Positions 1 to 5,606 of a DNA stretch of 6,930 bases are shown one piece after another (position 1 is the stretch's first letter; each line of letters starts with the position of its first letter). Below the pieces are notes generated by a model, which was given only the letters and a program-made list of their open reading frames with translations, made no database searches and had not been told where the DNA came from. The position numbers and the translations under genes were made by a program. Source of the DNA: Pseudomonadota bacterium (lineage in GTDB: Bacteria > Pseudomonadota > Gammaproteobacteria > SZUA-229); the NCBI GenBank assembly GCA_015222965.1, contig JADFWF010000367.1, forward strand, positions 1-6,930. The letters run 5' to 3'.

Positions 1-10
1 AAAAATGTTT

Positions 11-37
11 TTCTCTGCGTCTCCGCGCCTCTGCGGT
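11..37. repeat. Dispersed GC-rich intergenic repeat, copy 1
   Basis: This is a GC-rich block in an otherwise AT-rich intergenic stretch. Its last 17 bases (21-37, CTCCGCGCCTCTGCGGT) are identical to 4063-4079, and it is also related to the inverted copy at 3875-3893. It contains internal near-repeats of the type CTCTGCG/CTCCGCG. I recognise this type of sequence as a common short dispersed intergenic element in environmental bacterial genomes, but its function is unknown to me. The rest of 1-120 is A/T-rich and holds no gene. A 6-bp stem (TCTGCT/AGCAGA, around 63-84) downstream of the leftward gene is too weak to call a terminator. Confidence 0.7.
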
Positions 38-120
38 TCAAGTTTTTAAAGTTTTTTGGCGGTCTGCTAAGGCTCAACAGCAGAAACAAAAACATTACGA
101 TTTTATAGAAACAACTAAAA

Positions 121-972
121 CTATCTCTGCTGCTGGTATTGCCTCATCATTTCCTGGCTGCGGCGCATCTGTTCCATCATCTCTGGTGTCATCTGCCCTG
201 ACTGCTGCATCTGCCTCATCATCTCTTGCATCTGAGGTTGCTGCCCCTGCATTGATTGTCCGGACATTTGCTGCCGCATATTCGCCATATCCTTTGATGC
301 GGCGTTCATCTGGTCCTGCATGGTTAATACCTTATAAGATGCAGGAATTACAAAAGTATTCGCCGGTAACGCAACGCCATATTTGATACTTTTGATCTCT
401 GTCTCGACACGCCCGTTTCTTTCGGTGCGCATCGGCACACCGATCCTGCTGACATAATCACTGATCTTCATGTCCGCCAACGTGCATTCGTCGATCATCC
501 CCGCAAAACCACCCAGCACTGCGCGCTGTTTTTCCATCATGGTCTTCATCGCCTGGAACAGTTCTTTGATGCCATCCTTCGTATAGACATCCTTCGAACC
601 AAAGATTACACCACAGGACTTGCCATTGGCTGATAGACTGAATTTACGCGTAGCATAACCTGCAACCTCGATGCCAGCACCCAGCTCTCTTATATCGATG
701 CGCACTTCCGGCCCATGATTTCCGGCAGACATCTTATCTGCATTCAAAATCATCACCGTTTGTTTCTCAGGGCTGACTGCTTTAACCGTATGTTTCCTGT
801 AATCGACGATGACGTAGTCAGGGCCTGACATATTCATCCGCGCGAGTTTGCCATCGGTCAAAACGGTGGTCATCTCGCCGTTATTCTGTATTGATAATAT
901 GGTACCAGCTGACACTGCATTTGAAGCAGCAAGCAGCAAGACCATACCAGAGATCTGAATCAGTTTAATCAT
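121..972 (-). CDS. Exported DUF4412-like protein with Met/Gln-rich C-terminal tail
   Basis: This predicted periplasmic protein has 283 residues. The start is set by a strong AAGGAG (979-984 on the other strand) six bases upstream of ATG, so a longer reading up to 1050 is unlikely. Residues 1-22 form a signal peptide ending SNAVSA before GTILSIQ. Residues 23-217 are a beta-rich domain with statements typical of DUF4412-like proteins: DYVIVDYRKHTVKAVSPEK, then a late G-V-P-M-R-T...E-T-E-I-K...F-V-I-P-A-S-Y segment. Two cysteines, C120 and C163, could form a disulfide. Residues 218-283 are low complexity, with 16 Met and 20 Gln in 66 residues and repeated EMM/QM patterns predicted to be helical. 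The Met clusters could bind copper or another soft metal or mediate assembly; that is inference. The gene is divergent from the porin. Its family assignment is by pattern memory only. Confidence 0.75.
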   Translation of the reverse strand: MIKLIQISGMVLLLAASNAVSAGTILSIQNNGEMTTVLTDGKLARMNMSGPDYVIVDYRKHTVKAVSPEKQTVMILNADKMSAGNHGPEVRIDIRELGAGIEVAGYATRKFSLSANGKSCGVIFGSKDVYTKDGIKELFQAMKTMMEKQRAVLGGFAGMIDECTLADMKISDYVSRIGVPMRTERNGRVETEIKSIKYGVALPANTFVIPASYKVLTMQDQMNAASKDMANMRQQMSGQSMQGQQPQMQEMMRQMQQSGQMTPEMMEQMRRSQEMMRQYQQQR

Positions 973-997
973 TTGTAACTCCTTAAAATTTGCTGGG

Positions 998-1003
998 ATT
1001 ATA
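998..1003 (-). promoter_or_regulatory. Probable -10 of the DUF4412-like gene
   Basis: Read on the minus strand this is a perfect TATAAT preceded by GG. It would start transcription about 20 bases before the ATG at 972, leaving just room for the AAGGAG ribosome site. No good -35 lies at 16-18 bases. A perfect TTGACA exists further upstream (1053-1058 on the plus strand) but has no matching -10 at the right distance. The call rests on the -10 alone. Confidence 0.4.
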
Positions 1004-1093
1004 CCTTTTCTTTGCTCGCTTAGAAGTATTGGTATGAATCCTTTACCCACATTGTCAAGACCTTACACCCACTAATGCATACGCTAATCTATA

Positions 1094-1113
1094 TGAGAAT
1101 CATTTGCATTTGC
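1094..1113 (+). promoter_or_regulatory. Fur-box-like operator upstream of the porin gene
   Basis: The sequence TGAGAATCATTTGCA (1094-1108) matches the 7-1-7 Fur consensus TGATAATNATTATCA at 11 of 14 defined positions, and it continues as TTTGC in the same A/T-rich style. It overlaps the likely -35 (TTTGCA, 1103-1108) of the porin promoter. Iron-loaded Fur bound here would be expected to block RNA polymerase. Single-site Fur predictions have false positives, but the promoter overlap supports this one. Confidence 0.6.
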
Positions 1114-1131
1114 GTTTACAATAAGTATAAT
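1103..1131 (+). promoter_or_regulatory. Sigma-70-type promoter of the porin gene
   Basis: A perfect TATAAT (1126-1131) lies 17 bases downstream of TTTGCA (1103-1108), a four-of-six -35. Transcription would start near 1138 and give a leader of about 45 bases before the GTG start. The -35 half is buried in the Fur-like operator. Confidence 0.65.
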
Positions 1132-1182
1132 ACCCAGCACATTTTTACTAACTATCAAAATTTACAATTATTGGAGCTCAAC

Positions 1183-2322
1183 GTGAAACACAGATCTATT
1201 GCAAAAAACGCACTATTTGGTGCGATTACATTCGCATTGGCACAACCCGCCCTGGCGGTAACAGACGAAGAGTTTAATACCTTAAAAGAACAGTTTAACC
1301 AGTTGGCTGATCAGGTTGATGAAAACAGCCAGAATACAAGTGATACAACTGTCGGTGGTTATGGCGAATTACATTACAACAACCTCAGCGGACCAGATGG
1401 CGCTGAAAAGAAAGTGCTTGATCTGCACCGCTTTGTTATCTTTGTAAACCACGAGTTTAATGACGATATCCGTTTTTTCTCTGAATTTGAAATAGAACAT
1501 GCATTCGTCGCAGACAACAATGATGGTTCTGGTAAAACTGCGCCGGGCGAAATTGAAGTCGAGCAGGCCTACGTACAGTTTGATATCGGTGACAACTCAA
1601 AAGTTGACGCCGGTGTTTTCCTGATCCCTGTCGGTATCTTAAACGAGACCCACGAACCCCCTACTTTCTACGGTGTAGAACGTAACCCGGTTGAGAAAAA
1701 TATTATTCCTGTCACCTGGTGGGAAGGCGGTGCGATGCTGTCTGGAAATTATGATTCAGGCTTTAGCTACGATGCCGCGCTGACAAGTGGATTGGACGGT
1801 GGCACCAGTATCCGTGGTGGTCGTCAAAAAACAGGCAAAGCTTCTGCCAATAACCTTGCTGCTACTGGCCGCGTTAAATACACCGGTGTTAGCGGACTGA
1901 CACTGGCAACAACGCTGCAATATCAAGATGATATGACACAGGACGACACTGATGATATCGGCAGTGCAACAATGATAGAAGCACACGCTCGCTGGAATGT
2001 GGCCGACTTTACCCTGACCGGTTTATATGCACACTGGGACATCGATGTTAAAAACACAGCCTCTGCATCTGATCAGGCTAAAGACGTTCAGGACGGCGGC
2101 TACCTTGAAGCGTCATACAAACTCACACCAGCATGGGGCGTATTTGTTCGACAGAATGAATGGGACAACGGCGGCCTTGGTGATACCAGCAAGTCACAAA
2201 CGGATGTTGGTGTTAACTTCTGGCCACATGAAAATGTAGTTATCAAAGCTGACTACCAGGCGCAAAACAACATCGCCGGCGACTTTGATGGCTTTAACCT
2301 GGGTGTTGGTTACCAGTTCTAA
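1183..2322 (+). CDS. Outer-membrane porin (phosphate-selective O/P-like beta-barrel)
   Basis: This is a 379-residue outer-membrane channel. The chosen start is GTG with GGAG (1173-1176) six bases upstream. It gives a clean signal peptide (residues 1-25, ending AQPALA), whereas the upstream in-frame ATG at 1075 would lie before the promoter. The mature protein opens with a short acidic coiled-coil-like stretch (about 28-48, heptad-like L/F spacing). Alternating beta strands rich in G, Y, W and F follow, typical of a porin: GYGELHYN, then DLHRFVIFVNHEF, then the family hallmark region with PVGILNETHEPPTFYGVERN. The chain ends GVGYQF, with the C-terminal Phe expected for BAM-dependent insertion. 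It is followed by a strong terminator, so it is probably monocistronic. The Fur-like operator suggests induction under iron limitation. The transported solute cannot be told from sequence. Confidence 0.88.
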   Translation: MKHRSIAKNALFGAITFALAQPALAVTDEEFNTLKEQFNQLADQVDENSQNTSDTTVGGYGELHYNNLSGPDGAEKKVLDLHRFVIFVNHEFNDDIRFFSEFEIEHAFVADNNDGSGKTAPGEIEVEQAYVQFDIGDNSKVDAGVFLIPVGILNETHEPPTFYGVERNPVEKNIIPVTWWEGGAMLSGNYDSGFSYDAALTSGLDGGTSIRGGRQKTGKASANNLAATGRVKYTGVSGLTLATTLQYQDDMTQDDTDDIGSATMIEAHARWNVADFTLTGLYAHWDIDVKNTASASDQAKDVQDGGYLEASYKLTPAWGVFVRQNEWDNGGLGDTSKSQTDVGVNFWPHENVVIKADYQAQNNIAGDFDGFNLGVGYQF

Positions 2323-2345
2323 GATTACCTTAGAACTCAAAACCA

Positions 2346-2385
2346 GGGACGCCCTTGAACCTGATATTCAAGGGCGTCCCTTTTT
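2346..2385 (+). terminator. Strong intrinsic terminator after the porin gene
   Basis: A perfect 14-bp stem pairs GGGACGCCCTTGAA (2346-2359) with TTCAAGGGCGTCCC (2367-2380). It has a 7-base loop and is followed directly by TTTTT (2381-2385). It sits 24 bases after the porin stop codon and 32 bases before the next gene. That implies the FMN-binding gene needs its own promoter or readthrough. A weak candidate promoter for it is TATGAT (2391-2396) without a good -35. Confidence 0.93.
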
Positions 2386-2417
2386 GCCTTTATGATGTAA
2401 AATTTGCCACGATGATA

Positions 2418-2951
2418 ATGAAAGTAAAAATCACTGCCCTCTTCCTGCTAGGCCTGCTGCTCAGTACCGTCACGGTCGCTGGCGGGGTCTATCAGGAACC
2501 GGATGATTTTATAAATGAAGTTTTTGATAATACCCCCCCAAAAGCCAAAGTTTTGTGGTTGGACAAAGATTTAAAAAAACAGATCGTCAACATCCTCGAT
2601 CACAAATACAAAGGACTGCGAATACGATACTGGCAGCAGAAAAATAGATCAGCCTGGGTGCTGGATGAGATCGGCAAAGAAAAGCCGATTACCACCGGCA
2701 TCGTTATCAGCAACAGGCAGATCGAACAGGTTAAAGTCCTGGTATTCAGAGAAAGCCGTGGCTGGGAAGTCCGCCATGATTTTTTCACCGACCAGTTCAA
2801 AAAAGCCAGCCTGAAAGATAACCATCGACTGGATAAGACCATTGATAATATTTCCGGTGCAACACTGTCTGTTCGGGCGGTAAGGAAACAGGCGCAGATA
2901 GCATTATTACTCGACCAGCATATTCGCTTTAAAGATGACGACTCAAAATAA
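2418..2951 (+). CDS. Exported FMN-binding-domain protein (predicted covalent flavin carrier)
   Basis: This 177-residue protein is predicted to be periplasmic or membrane-facing. Residues 1-21 are a signal peptide (MKVKITALFLLGLLL... ending VTVA). The C-terminal half is an FMN_bind-type domain: a beta strand TTGIVISNRQIEQVKVLVFRE around 92-112, then D143-N-I-S-G-A-T149. This matches the DxxSGAT motif in which the Thr is joined to FMN by the transferase ApbE in known family members. The sequence shows the motif; attachment of flavin is inferred. No ApbE gene lies in this window. An in-frame ATG at 2412 is an equally possible start (179 residues), and neither has a clear ribosome site. A TTG-initiated extension to 2355 would begin inside the terminator and is rejected. 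The next gene downstream encodes a PepSY-TM protein, a known partner type for flavin carriers. Confidence 0.85.
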   Translation: MKVKITALFLLGLLLSTVTVAGGVYQEPDDFINEVFDNTPPKAKVLWLDKDLKKQIVNILDHKYKGLRIRYWQQKNRSAWVLDEIGKEKPITTGIVISNRQIEQVKVLVFRESRGWEVRHDFFTDQFKKASLKDNHRLDKTIDNISGATLSVRAVRKQAQIALLLDQHIRFKDDDSK

Positions 2952-2956
2952 TCAAT

Positions 2957-3033
2957 CATCATTGCAAGGTACGAGGCAAGCTTATGATGTTCAGCACACG
3001 CTTACAGAGATTGCTTCGTACCTCGCAATGACG
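2957..3033. repeat. Imperfect palindromic dispersed-type element
   Basis: The left arm (2957-2983) and the reverse complement of the right arm (3007-3033) match at 22 of 27 positions around a 23-base centre. The arms carry the CATTGCRAGGTACGARGCAA type of sequence, which I recognise as a recurring intergenic palindrome in several bacterial groups. It fills most of the gap between the FMN-binding and PepSY genes. In RNA it would form a long hairpin without a following T-tract, so mRNA stabilisation or partial attenuation is more plausible than strict termination. Confidence 0.75.
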
Positions 3034-3071
3034 CTTTCATCTACACGACAAACACAATTTAGGGCGTAATA

Positions 3072-3863
3072 ATGACTAACCGAAAGCCTAAACGATTTGC
3101 TGCTTTTTTATGGCACCGGCGCATCGGTTTGTTCGCCCTGGTGCTGGTGATCATTTTAGCCATCACCGGAATCATGCTGAACCACACTGAAAAATTCAGG
3201 CTCGATGAGTCCTATGTAAACAATTCATGGCTGCTGGACTGGTACGGTATCGAGCCAGAAGATCAACCGGTTTCATTTCGCATAAAAAACGATATGCATG
3301 ATCATGTGATCAGCGCCTGGAACAAGCAGCTTTTTTTTGATGCCGCCAAAGTAACCACGCTCGAACAGGCTATGCATGGTGCCATCGGCGCCGAACAGTT
3401 TATCGTCGTCGCACTGGATAATGAGATCATCCTGCTCTCATATGACGGTGAGTTTATCGAACGGATTTCGACCAGCATCAGTTTCAGCAACATACAACGT
3501 TTGGGTATGAAATATAAACGCCCGGTTATCGAAACCAGCGAACCCTTATATTACATGGCAGATGAGCACATCCTGGACTGGGACGTGATCATCAATGAAG
3601 ACATCCAATGGACACAGCAATACACACTGAGTGACGACGAAATTGAAAAACTGCTGGTTGCCTATCGCGGCAATGGCCTCAAGCTGGAACGCGTTATCCT
3701 GGATCTGCACAGTGGCAGAATCTTTGGTAGTTATGGTGTGTACCTGATGGACGCTGCAGCCATCGCCCTGCTCTGGTTATCACTGAGCGGCCTATGGGTA
3801 TGGAGCAGCCGCCGCAGGAAGATGCGCAAGAAGAAACATTACCGGAAGCATCATAGAAATTAA
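3072..3863 (+). CDS. PepSY-TM domain inner-membrane protein (putative haem-type reductase subunit)
   Basis: This is a 263-residue protein with AGGG (3061-3064) seven bases before ATG. It has two membrane helices at the ends: about 18-36 (IGLFALVLVIILAITGIML) and about 221-244 (ending LSLSGLWVW). Between them is a roughly 180-residue extracytoplasmic part. His15 and His38 bracket the first helix (FLWHRR...LNHTEK), and His213 sits in the conserved LHSGRIFG stretch before the second helix. These are the positions where PepSY-TM proteins keep histidines and where relatives of the siderophore reductase FoxB bind haem. The tail (245-263) is strongly basic, consistent with a cytoplasmic end. The short two-helix architecture is smaller than the four-helix FoxB/PiuB type. 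Its placement after an FMN-binding protein suggests electron transfer to a covalent flavin; the iron-reduction role is inferred from the Fur-like site on the neighbouring porin. Confidence 0.82.
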   Translation: MTNRKPKRFAAFLWHRRIGLFALVLVIILAITGIMLNHTEKFRLDESYVNNSWLLDWYGIEPEDQPVSFRIKNDMHDHVISAWNKQLFFDAAKVTTLEQAMHGAIGAEQFIVVALDNEIILLSYDGEFIERISTSISFSNIQRLGMKYKRPVIETSEPLYYMADEHILDWDVIINEDIQWTQQYTLSDDEIEKLLVAYRGNGLKLERVILDLHSGRIFGSYGVYLMDAAAIALLWLSLSGLWVWSSRRRKMRKKKHYRKHHRN

Positions 3864-3905
3864 AAACAATTCTCACCGCGGAGACGCTGAGAAAACATTG
3901 TTTTT
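3862..3905 (+). terminator. Hairpin with T-rich 3' arm after the PepSY gene
   Basis: AAAAACAAT (3862-3870), starting within the stop codon, pairs perfectly with ATTGTTTTT (3897-3905). Inside it TCTCA (3871-3875) pairs with TGAGA (3888-3892), with the GC-rich CCGCGGAGACGC as loop. The arrangement gives an A-run on one side and a T-run on the other, so it could stop transcription from either direction. The inner part is derived from the GC-rich dispersed repeat. The T-run lies inside the stem rather than after it, which makes the call moderate. Confidence 0.5.
3875..3893 (-). repeat. Dispersed GC-rich repeat, copy 2 (inverted)
   Basis: The 19 bases ACCGCGGAGACGCTGAGAA match the reverse complement of 4061-4079 at 16 of 19 positions. 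This makes an inverted pair about 205 bp apart that brackets the intergenic repeat block. It is also related, in reverse orientation, to the copy at 11-37. Confidence 0.65.
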
Positions 3906-3909
3906 ATCT

Positions 3910-3937
3910 GTCATCCTGAGCGATGGCGAAAGAGCTT
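3910..3937. repeat. TCATCCTGAGCG-type dispersed element
   Basis: The stretch beginning GTCATCCTGAGCGATGGCGA resembles a short element I recognise from intergenic regions of many unrelated bacterial genomes. Only one copy is present in this window, so the call rests on recognition rather than on internal repetition. Confidence 0.45.
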
Positions 3938-3974
3938 AATAATTAAATATGCCACAAAGCCTACAAGTAACAAT

Positions 3975-4044
3975 GTAGGTCGGGCATTGCCCGACAAAAC
4001 ACAGCCAATAGATATACCGTGATGGTGGGCAATGCCCACCCTAC
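3975..4044. repeat. 70-bp double palindrome with inverted ends
   Basis: Two perfect 8-bp-arm palindromes, GTCGGGCATTGCCCGAC (3979-3995) and GGTGGGCAATGCCCACC (4024-4040), are separated by a 28-base A/T-rich spacer. The outer GTAGG (3975-3979) pairs with CCTAC (4040-4044), so the whole block is also one large inverted repeat. This shape, twin GGGCATTGCCC stems, resembles REP/MITE-like intergenic elements. It lies between two convergent genes. No U-tract follows either stem. Confidence 0.8.
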
Positions 4045-4060
4045 GAAAACTTACAAGCTT

Positions 4061-4079
4061 TTCTCCGCGCCTCTGCGGT
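4061..4079 (+). repeat. Dispersed GC-rich repeat, copy 3
   Basis: TTCTCCGCGCCTCTGCGGT shares 17 identical bases with 21-37 and is an inverted near-copy of 3875-3893. It ends 10 bases before the end of the AI-2E-type gene. The remaining bases of the gap up to 4089 are A/T-rich (AAAAAACCTTTT). Confidence 0.7.
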
Positions 4080-4089
4080 AAAAAACCTT

Positions 4090-5151
4090 TTAAGTTGTCG
4101 CTTTAGTCTGAATCGAAGGCCAGGAATGAATCACTGCCTGTATCAGCGTGGCCAGCGGTATCGCGAAAAACACACCCCACACGCCCCACAGACCACCGAA
4201 GAAAAGTACTGCGATAATAATCGCTGCCGGGTGCATGTTCACCACTTCAGAAAATAACAGCGGTACCAGTATATTGCCATCCATAAACTGCACCACGAGG
4301 TATGCCACCATCAGATAGACAAAGTCACTGGTGCCTCCCCACTGGAACCAGGCGATCATCGCTACGGGGATGGTTACCGCAACAGCGCCGACGTACGGAA
4401 TAATAACGGACAGCCCGACCAGTAAACTCATGGTCGCGGCGTAATTCATGCCCATAACTTTTAAAGGAATAAATGTTGCTATACCAACGATGACAACTTC
4501 CAGTAATTTTCCGCGTATGTAATTGCCCATTTTTGCGTCAACTTCTTTCCACACGGAATAAGCAAGACCACGATCTTCGGGCAAGAAACGTCTGAACCAG
4601 TCTAATATTTCTGTTTTGTCTTTTAGCAGAAAAAACACCAGTAACGGAACAACCACCAGGTATACCATCACCGTAAATACATCGACGACTGATGACAACG
4701 ATACTGAAACCAGCTTCTGTCCGACACTGACCAGTTCGGTTGAGAAGCTACCAAGCATCTTTTCAATTTCCTGGTCAGCAAAAACAGGGTATCGTTCAGG
4801 GACTGTCAGTATCAGTTGTTGAATCTTGTCCAAAATATGCGGAAAGTCGGTAATCAGCTGTGATAACTGGCTTATGACCAGAGGCACCAGTCCAAATAAA
4901 ATCAGTGCCAGTGCAGTAATAAACAAGGTGTAACTAAGCAAAAATGCAGCAAAGCGCGGCATGCCCAGTTTATTAAACCGGCAGACAAGACCTTCTAAAA
5001 CATAAGCAATAATAATACCGGCTAAAACCGGCGTAAGGATACTGCCCCAGTACAATACCAGTATTGCACCTAATACCAGGATAGAGATAAGTATGATGGC
5101 CTGCGGGTCAGAGAAATGTTTCTCGAACCAGTTTTTGATTACACCGATCAT
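4090..5151 (-). CDS. AI-2E/PerM-family inner-membrane transporter
   Basis: This 353-residue integral membrane protein has the usual length for the AI-2E transporter (PerM/YdiK/TqsA/YhhT) family. It opens with two hydrophobic helices (about 17-51), then a third and fourth around 65-95. A long amphipathic extracytoplasmic stretch follows (about 96-150: QLSQLITDFPHILDKIQQLI). Four or more further helices include the family-typical GMNYAATMSLLVGLSVIIPYVG segment, and the end QFMDGNILVPLLFSE, VVNMHPAAIIIAVL, GGLWGVWGVFFAIPLATL. Family members have been linked to autoinducer-2 export, ion antiport or unknown solutes, so the substrate is not inferred here. Its ATG overlaps the stop of the upstream gene as ATGA (5148-5151), indicating translational coupling. 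It is the last gene of a probable three-gene operon. No clear terminator is seen after it apart from the repeat block. Confidence 0.92.
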   Translation of the reverse strand: MIGVIKNWFEKHFSDPQAIILISILVLGAILVLYWGSILTPVLAGIIIAYVLEGLVCRFNKLGMPRFAAFLLSYTLFITALALILFGLVPLVISQLSQLITDFPHILDKIQQLILTVPERYPVFADQEIEKMLGSFSTELVSVGQKLVSVSLSSVVDVFTVMVYLVVVPLLVFFLLKDKTEILDWFRRFLPEDRGLAYSVWKEVDAKMGNYIRGKLLEVVIVGIATFIPLKVMGMNYAATMSLLVGLSVIIPYVGAVAVTIPVAMIAWFQWGGTSDFVYLMVAYLVVQFMDGNILVPLLFSEVVNMHPAAIIIAVLFFGGLWGVWGVFFAIPLATLIQAVIHSWPSIQTKATT

Positions 5152-5567
5152 TCGCTATCCTGCTTAGTATCCTGTAATAACTTCTTGTAGGCATCATCAA
5201 ACAAGATTTCCATCTCATCGATCACTTCGATCACATCACGGCCTTTCACCATGTGATCCGTCATCAACTCGGATGCGGCTGAAAAAACCGTCATGCTCTC
5301 GACCATATGATATTTAATTTTAAGTCTTTTTACTGCACCTACCACGCTCTCTTCCTGCGGACGAGGTACATCATCAGGCGCTGGTATCTCTTTAGATACA
5401 GGTTCTGCTTTGGCATATAAAAAATCGGCAAAATCGCACAGACTGAGTTTTCGTTCATCATCCATGGATTCATAAAGGTCGATCAATGCCTTGCTGTCTT
5501 TAATCTGGCTATCTTTGATCTGGCTATCTTTGATCTGGCTATCTTTGATCTGGCTATCAGTACTCAT
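5148..5567 (-). CDS. Small protein of unknown function with N-terminal pentapeptide repeats
   Basis: This is a 139-residue, acidic, apparently cytoplasmic protein without a signal peptide or membrane helix. I do not recognise it firmly. The N-terminus carries four DSQIK/SQIKD pentapeptides (residues 4-24) encoded by a 15-bp tandem repeat. It is followed by SKALIDLYESMDDERKLSLCDFADFLYAK (about 24-52), whose shape is reminiscent of the DUF2281-type 'DFxxFL' motif. A Pro-rich linker (PAPDDVPRPQEES) and a helical C-terminal half (about 74-139, VKRLKIKYHMVESMTVFSAA...) come next. The start has an AAGAAGA-like ribosome site six bases upstream. It sits 39 bp after the LysR gene and overlaps the transporter start by four bases, so it is probably a co-expressed accessory to one of them. 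Its function is unknown. Confidence 0.75.
   Translation of the reverse strand: MSTDSQIKDSQIKDSQIKDSQIKDSKALIDLYESMDDERKLSLCDFADFLYAKAEPVSKEIPAPDDVPRPQEESVVGAVKRLKIKYHMVESMTVFSAASELMTDHMVKGRDVIEVIDEMEILFDDAYKKLLQDTKQDSE
5497..5556 (-). repeat. Four tandem 15-bp repeats inside a coding region
   Basis: On the plus strand the unit is TCTTTGATCTGGCTA, four times head to tail. The unit at 5497-5511 differs by one base (A for G) and the other three are identical. On the coding strand each unit gives one DSQIK pentapeptide. The near-identity suggests recent slippage or recombination. Because 15 is a multiple of three, copy-number change would lengthen or shorten the protein without a frameshift. Confidence 0.95.
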
Positions 5568-5606
5568 ACATATCTTCTTTTTGTGTTCTTCTCTTCGACA
5601 GGCTGC

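Noticed and set aside
973..1050. A 26-residue N-terminal extension of the DUF4412-like protein
   Set aside because: It would put non-secretory sequence ahead of a clean signal peptide, it crosses the likely -10 TATAAT, and the strong AAGGAG is placed correctly for the ATG at 972.
1075..1182. Porin start at the ATG at 1075
   Set aside because: This segment contains the Fur-like site and the promoter, so it is upstream of the transcription start. The GTG at 1183 has a ribosome site and a normal signal peptide.
2413..2427. Second Fur-like site over the FMN-binding gene start (TGATAATGAAAGTAA)
   Set aside because: The left half is a perfect TGATAAT, but the right half matches poorly (10 of 14 overall) and it falls on the start codons, where ATGATAATG arises by coding. 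It is too weak to list as an operator.
2600..2962. 120-residue minus-strand frame opposite the FMN-binding gene
   Set aside because: It is a shadow of the sense frame, which has a signal peptide and the DxxSGAT motif. The antisense product has no recognisable features.
5497..5556. CRISPR array
   Set aside because: The 15-bp units are directly adjacent without spacers and lie inside a coding frame.
5497..5556. Phase-variable on/off switch
   Set aside because: The unit length is a multiple of three, so gain or loss of a unit keeps the frame; only protein length would vary.
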